From Anniella stebbinsi (lineage: Eukaryota > Chordata > Lepidosauria > Squamata > Anniellidae), in assembly GCA_029215795.1 (NCBI GenBank), contig JARDYH010000005.1:32370001-32434000 (forward strand): a stretch of DNA of 64,000 nucleotides. The letters run 5' to 3'. Below the pieces are notes generated by a model. The model had not been told where the DNA came from. It saw only the letters and a list, made by a program, of their open reading frames with translations, and ran no database searches. Positions 42,972 through 55,000 of this stretch are shown here, piece after piece (position 1 is the first letter of the stretch; every line of letters begins with the position of its first letter). Made by a program: the position numbers and the translations under genes.

Positions 42972-44230
42972 GTTCAAAACATCTGGAGGACAGCAGACGG
43001 TCTACCCCTTTCTATACACTGCTCCATATTTTGTCTGTCTCTCCTCTGCTTCATCCCTTTCCATACTATCATTTATACACATCCCACTAAACCCATTTTT
43101 GTGCATGAGGTAATAAATTCTCTTCACTGCAGCCTTTCTTTAATATCTCCTCTTACTTTGGGGGTCTCAGTCGCCCTCTGCTTTAACCAAACTCATAATA
43201 GGTCACTCCTATGCATTTATACTCATATTTTCCTCTCAGATTTGGGTTTTTTAATGTTTCTTTTTTGCATCATAATTATATGTGTTTAATTTAAATGGGA
43301 TTTTTTAAAAGACAAAATGAGGGCTATAAAATGTTTTAAGTGCATCCTCATTCACAGGAATGACCTGGGAGAGTTTCAAAACAGTTTAGATAATTAGAAG
43401 TTTTGATAAATGGAAGTGCTATTTTCATAGATTTATGCTGACAAGAGAGACACCCAGTGGATTTGGATAATGAGCAGCTTCAGATATTAGTATTTTTATA
43501 GCATTTTAAATATGCCATGTACTTCATAGTCCTTAGCCAAGTTGACTCAAGTGATAGCAGGAGATGACAGGAGATAGAGCTGACTTCACACTTGGCTCCC
43601 CCACTGTCTCATTGTTTCAATTCCTATGATAATGGCTGCTCTAGGCCCTTTCTGAGCCTGCTGCAGTGTAATGAAATACCATGAGCCAAGCCTGTTTGAT
43701 GGGGGTCCCATTTACACAGCCCTTTTATTCACAGTAGCTACCTGAAATTCCTGCATGTCAATCAACCCATCATGTGTTAGCTGCCACAATCAGTACAAAT
43801 CTTCTCTTTGCATGTTTGTTTGTTTTAGTTTTGTCATGGCCCAAATCACAACAGAGATGCTTTCCAAGTTTCAACAAACCTTTATTTTGATAGAAAGGGA
43901 ATGTTGCAATGGAGAGCACACCTTAGCCAAGGTGCAACTCTGACTCCCGCTGGGTGTGCCAGCTGTTTTATTAGCAAGTTCTGGTCACATAGGCATAAAA
44001 TAACAGAGCATGTGCAAAGTATGGTGTTGATGCAATAGGAAAGTTAGCTGACCACTAGTTCCTGTAATTTCTATGGTTAAACTAGTGCCTTCCTGTAGCA
44101 GGCCGGTTACCTGGGCAACTAGGAAAAAGGGAAATCTGCCCCAGCAACTAGGAAAAAGGGGAAGTCTGGCCTTACTACAGATTCTTTCAGTTTGCACATA
44201 TGTGGGTGTGGGGGTGTCTTGTGAGACACA
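42972..44230. other. Non-coding DNA
   Basis: No gene or clear repeat recognised. Confidence 0.4.
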
Positions 44231-44328
44231 GAGCCTATCTACACTACTGATTTAAAACGGGTTATAACAGTTTTTAACTGGTTTAAAACTGTTATAAACC
44301 ATTTTAAAGCAGTAGTGTAGATAGGCTC
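44231..44328. mobile_element. 98-bp palindromic MITE
   Basis: GAGCCTATCTACACTACTG at the left pairs with CAGTAGTGTAGATAGGCTC at the right, with a TTTAAA-rich middle. It is related to the element at 19,925. Confidence 0.75.
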
Positions 44329-44476
44329 ACAGACAGATTTTTAAAAGTTACAATGCCCGATGTCTGACCTTTCTATTCAAATTGATCAGATTGATCAGAA
44401 CATGGCTTCCCTTATGTCAAGATAAAGCTCAAGATAAAGCTATGGCCACCACAGTTTTCATCCATATACCCTGCTA

Positions 44477-44665
44477 GGCTGACCATATGAAAAGGAGGAC
44501 AGGGCTCATGTAACTTTAACAGTTGTAGAGAAAAGGGAATTTCAGCTGGTGTCATTTGTATGCAATTAGTTCCTGGTGAAATTCCCTCTTCATCACAACA
44601 GTTAAAGTTGCAGGGGCTCTGCCTACTTTTGTATATGGTCACTGTAGTATAGTGCCTGCAACTGC
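44477..44665. mobile_element. Truncated TA-flanked MITE (copy 7)
   Basis: Begins TA|GGCTGACCATATGAAAAGG like the full copies but is cut after GTGCCTGCAACT, where hAT-type sequence begins. Confidence 0.75.
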
Positions 44666-44669
44666 CAGA

Positions 44670-44801
44670 TTGGGTCCTTTCAGACCGGTTTGGATGAGAT
44701 CGGACGATCCAGAAGCCGGAATCGGAATCGGATAATTTTATCTGATTTCGGTCGGATTAGCTCCGGATCGTGGATTGGACCCGATCCGATGCACACCCCT
44801 A
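44670..44801. mobile_element. Truncated right end of a hAT element
   Basis: Reads through the GGATCGGAT-type subterminal region to ATGCACACCCCTA, matching the right end of the 12.5-kb hAT. The left part is missing. Confidence 0.75.
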
Positions 44802-46330
44802 CTGTATATGGAGTGTGTCCTGGGCCCCAATAGTTGTCACTACTGTTATAAACCATTTTAAACCATTTTAAAGCAGTAGTGTAGATCCTGTCCCTGTTGC
44901 TTAGGAAGGGCTGTTTATTCCCTGATGTGTAATGTCTTTATATTATTTAAGGTTTACAAAATGTTTGAGGTTTGATTTCCATTTACTGTTGCTACCACTC
45001 CAAGAAGGTTTTCCTAAAATGCCAGTCTTCTTCATTTGCATAAGAATATTGGTGTTTGACTGAAACTGACAGGCTGTTTTCTGATCTCTTAAACAAAAAT
45101 GGTTATGCTAGCACAAAATTGACCAGGTGGTTTAGCTATTTGGTTTAGCTAGGAATTCAGCTAGTCATCTTGCTACAAGACAAAGCCAATATGGCAATTT
45201 TGCCTGATGGTTTCTGTCTATCTGTAGATGAAAGACTTGAAGTAAAACAGCATGCTGTACATGAGCTTGTGTGTTTTCCTTTCATCCTCAGGAAGTCATA
45301 GTGTTCTGTTCATATATCCACAATACAATGCTTTCCATTCCATTATCTACTTAAAATAAGAATTTAGTTCGCAAGCTCACAAATGAGGCAATAATTGGGG
45401 AATTATTTTTGAATCAAAAAAATAAAATGGAGGCATAAAGGCTTTTTAGAGGTCCTTGTTAAGTCCATTAATTGGAAGTTATAAAACCAGTGGTGCAATT
45501 AGGGATAAGACATAATAGACTGGAATGGCAATAGTTTCCATTAATATGGGACTTTTCACTGCTGTATAAAAACTGAGAACTCAGTTTCAAAAGCCTGTCC
45601 TGTATTAATCCCCCTTTGAATGTCTAATGCCTTTTTAAAAAGAAATGCTATGATAATACTTGGTTCAATTAAACCTTACATAGGATAACTATCAGCCTAC
45701 CTTACACATTAAAGTATAAATTTGGCACAATATATGCATGTGATAGGATTCAAGGGACATATTGATTCCAACGTTGTTGGAGACAATAAACTTTGTTGTA
45801 GTTAGGAGCTGAAATGGAGAAAATGCTTGAAGATATTGAGGTTGGTATTAAATCAGTTCATCATTTGGTACTTTATCCTGGTTAAAAAAAAAACAGTGGT
45901 TACCTCCAAACTGATTTCATGCTGTGATCCAGCAACAAATAAGTAATGAAACAAGCACACAGCAGCAAATACGAAATGGAATAATCTCTGCTTGTTGCCC
46001 ATGAAATGTATCACCCATTCTTCCCTACAGCCTTTCCCTACCAAGTACTCTCCAGATGTTTTGGTCTACATCTCCTAGCATTCTGGACCTTTGGCCATGC
46101 TTGCTGGACCTTATGGGAGCTGAAATCTTGGAAACAAGAGATGGCTGTTGTGGGGACATCCAGCCTCTTTTGGCCTGACCGATATCCACAGTGTGCCCAA
46201 TTCGGCCTGCATTTGTAAGCTGAGCGATAGGTCAGTACCCAACACTCTGGAACTTTGCTGACTTTTTAAAAAATTAAATCATGATTTGCACATTTAAAAA
46301 AAAACAAAACTTGAGATTGAATGACTCATT
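44802..46330. other. Non-coding DNA
   Basis: Positions 44,825-44,895 match the right half of the palindromic MITE at 19,925 (GGGCCCCAATAGTTGTCA, then CAGTAGTGTAGATCC). About 46,050-46,150 is an interspersed repeat with CTCCAGATGTTTTGG. No gene seen. Confidence 0.4.
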
Positions 46331-46552
46331 GGCTGAATTCGGATGACACAATAAGCAACTGGGGGGGGACAATTGTCAGTTGTATTGACTATTGTGTCAT
46401 CCGAATGCTGCCATAGTCAACTCAGTGCTGATCCTAATCCACACCACTGTTGATTATTTATTACCATGTTGTGTGGGGAGTACCCCCTAGATGAACAACT
46501 GTAAAGTTAATTATTACCCCACCATTGACTATCATGTTATCCAAATTCAGCC
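46331..46552. mobile_element. MITE, family GGCTGAATTCGG (copy D)
   Basis: GGCTGAATTCGGATGACACAATAAGC to ATGTTATCCAAATTCAGCC. Its interior matches copy C in reverse order, so the two are inserted in opposite orientation. Confidence 0.75.
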
Positions 46553-46892
46553 AGTGTGTGACGAATCAGACCATCTCATGGATGAGTGAGATGGGGCAAA
46601 AACCCACTGGCCTCTACCTTCCAAAGTGATTCCTCCAACATCCCTACCAGATTGTAAAGGCTGCTTGACTCCATCAATATTAGGAAAGGTAAGCTTCTGT
46701 ATTCTGTGGGAGTACCCATTCTCTGACAGTGTTCTGGGGTCCATAGTGTATTGTGCTGCCCACAATGACACAGCCTCATCATGAATGGTCAGGCTTTGTT
46801 ATAAAGTTGGCACCACCTGACAGTAAAGGTTCCAGAGTGACAGAGTGTATGCACTTGGGTGTAACATTTTCCATGCAAAATACAATTTTAAT

Positions 46893-48299
46893 TAGGGATG
46901 TGCACTGACCCCCCGGATCGGATCGGATAGCGGATCGGAATCGGACCTGGGGGGTCGGATCGGATCGGATCGGATCGTGTGTCGGATCGGATCGGATCCG
47001 ATTCCGATCCGCGGATCGGATTTTCCGATCCGGATCGGACGCCATTTTGAATGCTTTTTCCTATAGCAAATTATTGTTTTACAAAAACGCCTATAACTTT
47101 TTCATTTTTAACGACAGAAGGATGAAACTTGGGCACATTGTACACTGGTTAGGGATAGGTATCTGTGAGAAATTTCAGAAAGATTGGTGCATGCAGTTTG
47201 TGGCAATTAATTTTTTAATAAATAACATGGAATGCCTATAACTCGGTCATTTTTAAAGTTACACACATGAAACTTTGCCACATTGTAGGTGGAACCTTGG
47301 GACCCACGTGTGTGAAATCCCAGAACCGTGGGTGCTTGCCTGGTGTGGCAATGAATTTTTGAAAAATGGGTAGTAGTGGGGTAAATGCAGTTATGCCTCC
47401 CATGTTTTTATTTTTAAAGATACAAACAGGACACTTCGGCACATTACAGGGAACACTTCCCTTGATATGTGTGTAAAATTTCAGACAGCTAGCTCCAGGC
47501 ATGTGTTGGCAATGAATTGTTGAAAATTGGGTAGCAGTGGGGTAAAATACAGTTTTGCCTCCCATTTTTTTATTTTCAAAGATACAAACGGGAAACTTTG
47601 GCACATTGCAGGGAACACTTCACTTCAAATGTGTGTGAAATTTCCGGAAGCTAGGTGCAACATTTTAGTGGGAAACGAACGTTTATTCATGGCATTTCAC
47701 ATGGGATTTATGGGTTGGTTTTAAGAGCTACAAACCTCTAACTCGCTCACATGGCACAGGACCTATGCCCGCTCAAACGCTGGAAATTTAACAAACTTTG
47801 GTGCAATGCTTTAGTGGGAAAACAAAGGTTTATGCATGGCATTTCACATGGGATTTATGGGTTGGTTTTAAGAGCTACAAACCTCTAACTCGCTCACATG
47901 GCACAGGACCTATGCCCGCTCAAACGCTGGAAATTTAACAAACTTTGGTGCAATGCTTTAGTGGGAAAACAAAGGTTTATGCATGGCATTTCACATGGGA
48001 TTTATGGGTTGGTTTTAAGAGCTACAAACCTCTAACTCGCTCACATGGCACAGGACCTATGCCCGCTCAAACGCTGGAAATTTAACAAACTTTGGTGCAA
48101 TGCTTTAGTGGGAAAACAAAGGTTTATGCATGGCATTTCACATGGGATTTATGGGTTTGTTTTAAGAGCTACAAACCTCTAACTCGCTCACATGGCACAG
48201 GACCTATGCCCGCTCAAACGCTGGAAATTTAACAAACTTTGGTGCAATGCTTTAGTGGGAAAACAAAGGTTAAACTTTATTATTTTAAACCTTCAGGAA
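46893..48299 (+). repeat. hAT left inverted end built of ~147-bp repeats
   Basis: From the tip: GGATCGG satellite (46,910-47,040), then diverged repeats around ATTTTTAA...GAAACTT..GCACATT at about 47,095, 47,240, 47,400 and 47,560. Then near-identical units of exactly 147 bp follow, with the phrase GCTGGAAATTTAAC at 47,779, 47,926, 48,073 and 48,220. The inverse is 58,139-59,418 with one unit fewer. Confidence 0.9.
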
Positions 48300-48659
48300 G
48301 GGGACATTGCCTGCCTGGTGTGGATTGGTAATGAGGGAAGAAAGTTTCACTTATTCATTTGTAAAATGTAAAGTGATTGTAAATTGCTTTAGGGACCCAT
48401 ACATTTACATGACAAGACAGGTGTTGGTTGCAGGAATGCTACCAAATGCACTAGTAGCTAATCCCAGGTAATAGCTATTCAGATCCTAGCTAATAGCTAT
48501 TATTCAGATCCTAGCCTGGGAAGGGATCTTGCAGGATAAGTGATTGTTCTTTTCTTGTGTACTATGTAATTCTAAACCAGAAGGCTGCTTTGATGTAGAG
48601 CCAATCCACATGGTCTCTTGCAGCACCTAGTATTATTTATTTCTCCTTCCACAGCAGAA
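48300..48659. other. Unique spacer inside the hAT
   Basis: No gene or repeat recognised apart from a short duplication of TAATAGCTATT...CAGATCCTAGC near 48,470-48,510. Confidence 0.4.
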
Positions 48660-49550
48660 TCTGGAAGGCGGGCAGGCAGGCTGGCATTTAATGGGCAAAG
48701 TCCAACAGCGGCATTGGGGACTGGGTGACATTCTCCTTGAGGGCGAATGCCAAGTCCCATGGCTTGTGCGAGGAGGGCGGCTTGCTCTCTTTGCAGGAAG
48801 GATCTGGAAGGCGGCAGGCGGCATCAGCAGCGGGCGGGCAGGCTGGCATTTAATGGGCAAAGTCCAACAGCGGCATTGGGGACTGGGTGACATTCTCCTT
48901 GAGGGCGAATGCCAAGTCCCATGGCTTGTGCGAGGAGGGCGGCTTGCTCTCTTTGCAGGAAGGATCTGGAAGGCGGCAGGCGGCATCAGCAGCGGGCGGG
49001 CAGGCTGGCATTTAATGGGCAAAGTCCAACAGCGGCATTGGGGACTGGGTGACATTCTCCTTGAGGGCGAATGCCAAGTCCCATGGCTTGTGCGAGGAGG
49101 GCGGCTTGCTCTCTTTGCAGGAAGGATCTGGGAGGCGGCAGGCGGCATCAGCAGCGGGCGGGCAGGCTGGCATTTAATGGGCAAAGTCCAACAGCGGCAT
49201 TGGGGACTGGGTGACATTCTCCTTGAGGGCGAAAGCCAAGTCCCATGGCTTGTGCGAGGAGGGCGGCTTGCTCTCTTTGCAGGAAGGATCTGGGAGGCGG
49301 CAGGTGGCATCAGCAGCGGGCGGGCAGGCTGGCATTTAATGGGCAAAGTCCAACAGCGGCATTGGGGACTGGGTGACATTCTCCTTGAGGGCGAATGCCA
49401 AGTCCCATGGCTTGTGCGAGGAGGGCGGCTTGCTCTCTTTGCAGGAAGGATCTGGAAGGCGGCAGGCGGCATCAGCAGCGGGCGGGCAGGCTGGCATTTA
49501 ATGGGCAAAGTCTCTCCTTTCCCGGGCACTGTGGCAGTGAGAGTGCCATA
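48660..49550. repeat. Tandem array, 162-bp units (about 5.4 copies)
   Basis: The phrase CTGGCATTTAATGGGC recurs at 48,681, 48,843, 49,005, 49,167, 49,329 and 49,491, spaced exactly 162 bp. Copies are nearly identical. Because 162 is a multiple of three, both strands stay open for almost 300 codons, which is an artefact. Confidence 0.95.
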
Positions 49551-50740
49551 GGCTGCAAAAGAAGAAGGGGGGGAAAAAAGAATGAATATTAGTTGACCAC
49601 TTCAACACAACCAGCTCCCTTCCACCCAGGATTGCCCTTCCTGAGTGCCCACGCCCCAGCAGGCACACGGGGCTGCCTGCTCACTCGGAAGTTAGCAGGC
49701 AGACAGCCAACCTTCAGTTAGGTGGAAGGTGCCCCCCCCCATTCACAGAACACTTACCGTAGTCCTCCTGAGGGCGTTGTTGATAAGATGCCACTTCCAG
49801 GCGGGCAGTGACGGGCAGGTGGGCAGTCTGCATTACCGTCTCTCCTGGGCACTGTGGCAAAGAGTTCCATAGGCTGCAAAAGAAGAAGGGGGGGGGAGAA
49901 TATGAGAAAAATGATACTTTTCCACCACTGGCTCCCTCCCACCCAAGACTGGCATGTGCCCGGTCCTGAGTGCCCACGCCCCAGCAGGCACACGGGGCTG
50001 CCTGCTCACTCGGAAGTTAGCAGGCAGACAGCCAACCTTCAGTTAGGTGGAAGGTGCCCCCCCCCCCATTCACAGAACACTTACCGTAGTCCTCCTGAGG
50101 GCGTTGTTGATAAGATGCCACTTCCAGGCGGGCAGTGACGGGCAGGTGGGCAGTCTGCATTACCGTCTCTCCTGGGCACTGTGGCAAAGAGTTCCATAGG
50201 CTGCAAAAGAAGAAGGGGGGGGGGAGAATATGAGAAAAATGATACTTTTCCACCACTGGCTCCCTCCCACCCAAGACTGGCATGTGCCCGGTCCTGAGTG
50301 CCCACGCCCCAGCAGGCACACGGGGCTGCCTGCTCACTCGGAAGTTAGCAGGCAGACAGCCAACCTTCAGTTAGGTGGAAGGTGCCCCCCCCCATTCACA
50401 GAACACTTACCGTAGTCCTCCTGAGGGCGTTGTTGATAAGATGCCACTTCCAGGCGGGCAGTGACGGGCAGGTGGGCAGTCTGCATTACCGTCTCTCCTG
50501 GGCACTGTGGCAAAGAGTTCCATAGGCTGCAAAAGAAGAAGGGGGGGGGGGAGAATATGAGAAAAATGATACTTTTCCACCACTGGCTCCCTCCCACCCA
50601 AGACTGGCATGTGCCCGGTCCTGAGTGCCCACGCCCCAGCAGGCACACGGGGCTGCCTGCTCACTCGGAAGTTAGCAGGCAGACAGCCAACCTTCAGTTA
50701 GGTGGAAGGTGCCCCCCCCCATTCACAGAACACTTACCAT
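49551..50740. repeat. Tandem array, ~327-bp units (about 3.5 copies)
   Basis: GGCTGCAAAAGAAGAAGG recurs at 49,551, 49,872, 50,199 and 50,525. Units differ mainly in C-run and G-run lengths. Confidence 0.93.
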
Positions 50741-51644
50741 AGTCCTGAGGGCGTTGAGGACTCGGTGAGATTCTCCTGGAGGACCCCTAGTCCCATGGCT
50801 TGTGCAAGAAAGGCGGCTGGCCCGCCTCGCAGGAACGATCTGGAAGGCGGCAGGCGGCATCAGCAGCGGGCGGGCAGGCTGGCATGTAATGGGCAAAGTC
50901 TCTCCTTTCCCGGGCACTGTGGCAGTGAGAGTGCCATAGGCTGCAAAAGAAGAGGAGGGGGATAATGAATATTACATAAATACTTTTATACTGCAAAAGA
51001 AGAAAGGAAAATAAATAAAGATTTGTATTAATTAATACAAACAAGTCCTAGTAACTAGTCTCCCACCGGCACACTTCTCTTGTTTGTGATGCAATCCTCT
51101 TTCTCCTGCACCCCTCCCTTTCTAAATCACTCTTCTGAGCCCATTGTTAGAGGGATTGGCTATCCTTTTGTGTCTGGCAGGACACAGCTTACCGGATCAT
51201 TAGAGAATCACCATTTCTTTTGTCCTTGGGTTATTCATTCACTCCTAATAGCACCCTACGTTAGGCTGACCAGATCAAATCCAGGTCAGGGTTCCTAACT
51301 TCAGCAGTTGTAGAGAAAAGGGAATTTCTGCCAGTGTCATTTGTATGGAATTAGTTCCTGCTGAGATTCCCTCTTCATCACAACAGTTAAAGGTGCAGGG
51401 GCCCTGCCTTCTTTTCTATATGGCCACTCTGCCTGCACTCTTACCTGAGTCGTAGGGGCGACGTGAATCGAGGGGCCACCTCCATGCGGCCGTGGCTGGG
51501 GCAGATGGGCAGTCTACTTGCTTACTCGGAAGTAAGATCTCACACTGCCCCACTTCTGGACACTCTCAGGTGTCCCTGCGTTGACTGCACAGTGCACACA
51601 CTTACCTTATTCGTGCGGCGGCTGTGGATCGGAGGACTCCAGTG
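50741..51644. other. Mixed segment between arrays, with half a MITE
   Basis: 50,760-50,960 is a partial unit of the 162-bp type. 51,264-51,430 is the left half of the TA-flanked MITE (copy 8), inserted in the hAT and cut short. The remainder is unique. No gene seen. Confidence 0.6.
51264..51430. mobile_element. Half TA-flanked MITE (copy 8) inside the hAT
   Basis: TA|GGCTGACCAGATCAAATCC through to CTATATGGCCACTCT, equal to about half of a full copy. Confidence 0.7.
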
Positions 51645-52555
51645 GCACATAGGCTCCTCCAGGCAAAGTCCCAGTGGCACAGGCTCCTCCAGGCAAAGTC
51701 CCAGTGGCATAGGCTACTCCAGGCAAAGTCACATTGGCACAGGGTCCTCCAGGCAAAGTCACAGTTTGGCACAGCTCCCTCCAGGCAAAGTCACATTGGC
51801 ACAGGGTCCTCCAGGCAAAGTCACAGTTTGGCACAGCTCCCTCCAGGCAAAGTCACATTGGCACAGGGTCCTCCAGGCAAAGTCACATTGGCACAGGGTC
51901 CTCCAGGCAAAGTCACAGTTTGGCACAGCTCCCTCCAGGCAAAGTCACGTTGGCACAGGGTCCTCCAGGCAAAGTCACATTGGCACAGGGTCCTCCAGGC
52001 AAAGTCCCAGTGGCATAGGCTCCTCCAGGCAAAGTCACGTTGGCACAGGGTCCTCCAGGCAAAGTCACAGTTTGGCACAGCTCCCTCCAGGCAAAGTCAC
52101 ATTGGCACAGGGTCCTCCAGGCAAAGTCCCAGTGGCATAGGCTCCTCCAGGCAAAGTCACGTTGGCACAGGGTCCTCCAGGCAAAGTCACAGTTTGGCAC
52201 AGCTCCCTCCAGGCAAAGTCACATTGGCACAGGGTCCTCCAGGCAAAGTCACAGTTTGGCACAGCTCCCTCCAGGCAAAGTCACATTGGCACAGGGTCCT
52301 CCAGGCAAAGTCACAGTTTGGCACAGCTCCCTCCAGGCAAAGTCACATTGGCACAGGGTCCTCCAGGCAAAGTCACAGTTTGGCACAGCTCCCTCCAGGC
52401 AAAGTCACATTGGCACAGGGTCCTCCAGGCAAAGTCCCAGTGGCATAGGCTCCTCCAGGCAAAGTCACGTTGGCACAGGGTCCTCCAGGCAAAGTCCCAG
52501 TGGCAGAGGCAAAGTCCCACTGGCAGAGGCAAAGTCACAGCTGCATGGGCACCTC
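51645..52555. repeat. Tandem array, 30/31-bp units with ~61-bp higher order
   Basis: The phrase CTCCAGGCAAAGTC recurs about 29 times. Two unit types alternate: one followed by ACATTGGCACAGGGTC and one by ACAGTTTGGCACAGCTCC. Open frames across it on both strands are repeat artefacts. Confidence 0.95.
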
Positions 52556-54420
52556 CAGGCAGGCAGGCGGGCGGGCAGGCAGAGGCGGGCATGATGCCAG
52601 GCGCTTGCACATTGCACAAGTAAGCAATAGAACCGTGAGACCAGCCCACGCATTCCGGCTACTTCACAATGGCGGCAACCTAGCAGGTGGGCAGGCGGGC
52701 AGGCAGGCAGGCAGGCAGGCAGAGGCAGAGGCAGAGGCGGGCATGATGCCAGGCGCTTGCGCATTGCACAAGTAAGCAATAGAACCGTGAGACCAGCCCA
52801 CGCATTCCGGCTACTTCACAATGGCGGCAACCTAGCAGGTGGGCAGGCGGGCAGGCAGGCAGGCAGGCAGAGGCAGAGGCAGAGGCGGGCATGATGCCAG
52901 GCGCTTGCGCATTGCACAAGTAAGCAATAGAACCGTGAGACCAGCCCACGCATTCCGGCTACTTCACAATGGCGGCAACCTAGCAGGTGGGCAGGCGGGC
53001 AGGCAGGCAGGCAGGCAGAGGCAGAGGCAGAGGCGGGCATGATGCCAGGCGCTTGCGCATTGCACAAGTAAGCAATAGAACCGTGAGACCAGCCCACGCA
53101 TTCCGGCTACTTCACAATGGCGGCAACCTAGCAGGTGGGCAGGCGGGCAGGCAGGCAGGCAGGCAGAGGCAGAGGCAGAGGCGGGCATGATGCCAGGCGC
53201 TTGCGCATTGCACAAGTAAGCAATAGAACCGTGAGACCAGCCCACGCATTCCGGCTACTTCACAATGGCGGCAACCTAGCAGGTGGGCAGGCGGGCAGGC
53301 AGGCAGGCAGGCAGAGGCAGAGGCAGAGGCGGGCATGATGCCAGGCGCTTGCGCATTGCACAAGTAAGCAATAGAACCGTGAGACCAGCCCACGCATTCC
53401 GGCTACTTCACAATGGCGGCAACCTAGCAGGTGGGCAGGCAGGCAGGCAGAGGCAGAGGCAGAGGCGGGCATGATGCCAGGCGCTTGCGCATTGCACAAG
53501 TAAGCAATAGAACCGTGAGACCAGCCCACGCATTCCGGCTACTTCACAATGGCGGCAACCTAGCAGGCGGGCAGGCAGGCAGGCAGAGGCAGAGGCAGAG
53601 GCGGGCATGATGCCAGGCGCTTGCGCATTGCACAAGTAAGCAATAGAACCGTGAGACCAGCCCACGCATTCCGGCTACTTCACAATGGCGGCAACCTAGC
53701 AGGCGGGCAGGCAGGCAGGCAGAGGCAGAGGCAGAGGCAGAGGCAGAGGCGGGCATGATGCCAGGCGCTTGCGCATTGCACAAGTAAGCAATAGAACCGT
53801 GAGACCAGCCCACGCATTCCGGCTACTTCACAATGGCGGCAACCTAGCAGGCGGGCAGGCAGGCAGGCAGAGGCAGAGGCAGAGGCGGGCATGATGCCAG
53901 GCGCTTGCGCATTGCACAAGTAAGCAATAGAACCGTGAGACCAGCCCACGCATTCCGGCTACTTCACAATGGCGGCAACCTAGCAGGCGGGCAGGCAGGC
54001 AGGCAGAGGCAGAGGCAGAGGCAGAGGCGGGCATGATGCCAGGCGCTTGCGCATTGCACAAGTAAGCAATAGAACCGTGAGACCAGCCCACGCATTCCGG
54101 CTACTTCACAATGGCGGCAACCTAGCAGGCGGGCAGGCAGGCAGGCAGAGGCAGAGGCAGAGGCGGGCATGATGCCAGGCGCTTGCGCATTGCACAAGTA
54201 AGCAATAGAACCGTGAGACCAGCCCACGCATTCCGGCTACTTCACAATGGCGGCAACCTAGCAGGCGGGCAGGCAGGCAGGCAGAGGCAGAGGCAGAGGC
54301 GGGCATGATGCCAGGCGCTTGCGCATTGCACAAGTAAGCAATAGAACCGTGAGACCAGCCCACGCATTCCGGCTACTTCACAATGGCGGCAACCTAGCAG
54401 GCGGGCAGGCGGGCAGGCAG
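52556..54420. repeat. Tandem array, 136-152-bp units (13 copies)
   Basis: GCATGATGCCAGGCGCTTG recurs thirteen times between about 52,589 and 54,303. Each unit joins a fixed ~105-bp part ending CACAATGGCGGCAACCTAGCAGG with a variable run of GGCA and GGCAGA repeats, whose length sets the unit size (136, 142 or 148 bp). CpG-containing; no real gene. Confidence 0.95.
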
Positions 54421-55000
54421 TTTTTTAAATCATATAGCCAAAATAAACACAACACACAGTGACAGCCCTGCAAGGCTGCCACATAAGTCCAAAAGACACA
54501 GTCAGAAACAGTGTGGGATGCTGCTTGTCATCCACTCAATGTAGGAGCCTGGAAGAGGAATCCTATCGCGTCCTTCGTTCATAGTCAGAGAGGTGCATGC
54601 GTTCCTTGGCGATAAAATTAAGCCTTCTTCTTATCCAAAGTTCTCATGAGCCTCTGACGTGGTCTTACAAGAAGAAACGCCCATGGAAGTGTGGGACCTT
54701 ACAGAAGGCCTGGAGGGAGCCATCGGAGTCCAATTTCAGAGGCACACGTGCAAGCACATTGGTTCAAGTCAAACAACATAGAATGTGTGAGATGCTTGTG
54801 CATCCCCTCAATGTAAGAGGCTAGGAGAAGAAACTAGATCCCTTCGGGATCCATCATTCAGAGTTGAGTTACTGAGCTGTAAACAACACAGCCAGTAAAT
54901 TAAAGTAAAGAAAATTAATTAACCGAAAATAAGAATTAAAAAATCAAGGGCCTGCCGGTGCCTGCCCAAAGGTGTGGGATGGATGGGGGGTGCCTGCCAA
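54421..55000. other. Unique DNA 3' of the transposase gene
   Basis: Probably the 3' untranslated region of the transposase transcript plus spacer. A weak repeat of GCTTGTCATCC(A)CTCAATGTAGGAG / GTGCATCCCCTCAATGTAAGAG at ~54,520 and ~54,795 suggests an old duplication. No gene seen. Confidence 0.45.

Noticed and set aside
48633..49551. Open frames of nearly 300 codons on both strands
   Set aside because: They arise from a 162-bp tandem repeat, a multiple of three. The protein would be an exact repeat with no domain, and both strands are equally open.
51463..54363. Many open frames rich in QAKSHWHR or CLPACPPARL repeats
   Set aside because: Products of the 30/31-bp and 136-152-bp arrays in several frames at once; composition artefacts.
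51645..54420. CRISPR-like array of regular repeats
   Set aside because: Units are contiguous tandem repeats without unique spacers, within a eukaryotic transposon.
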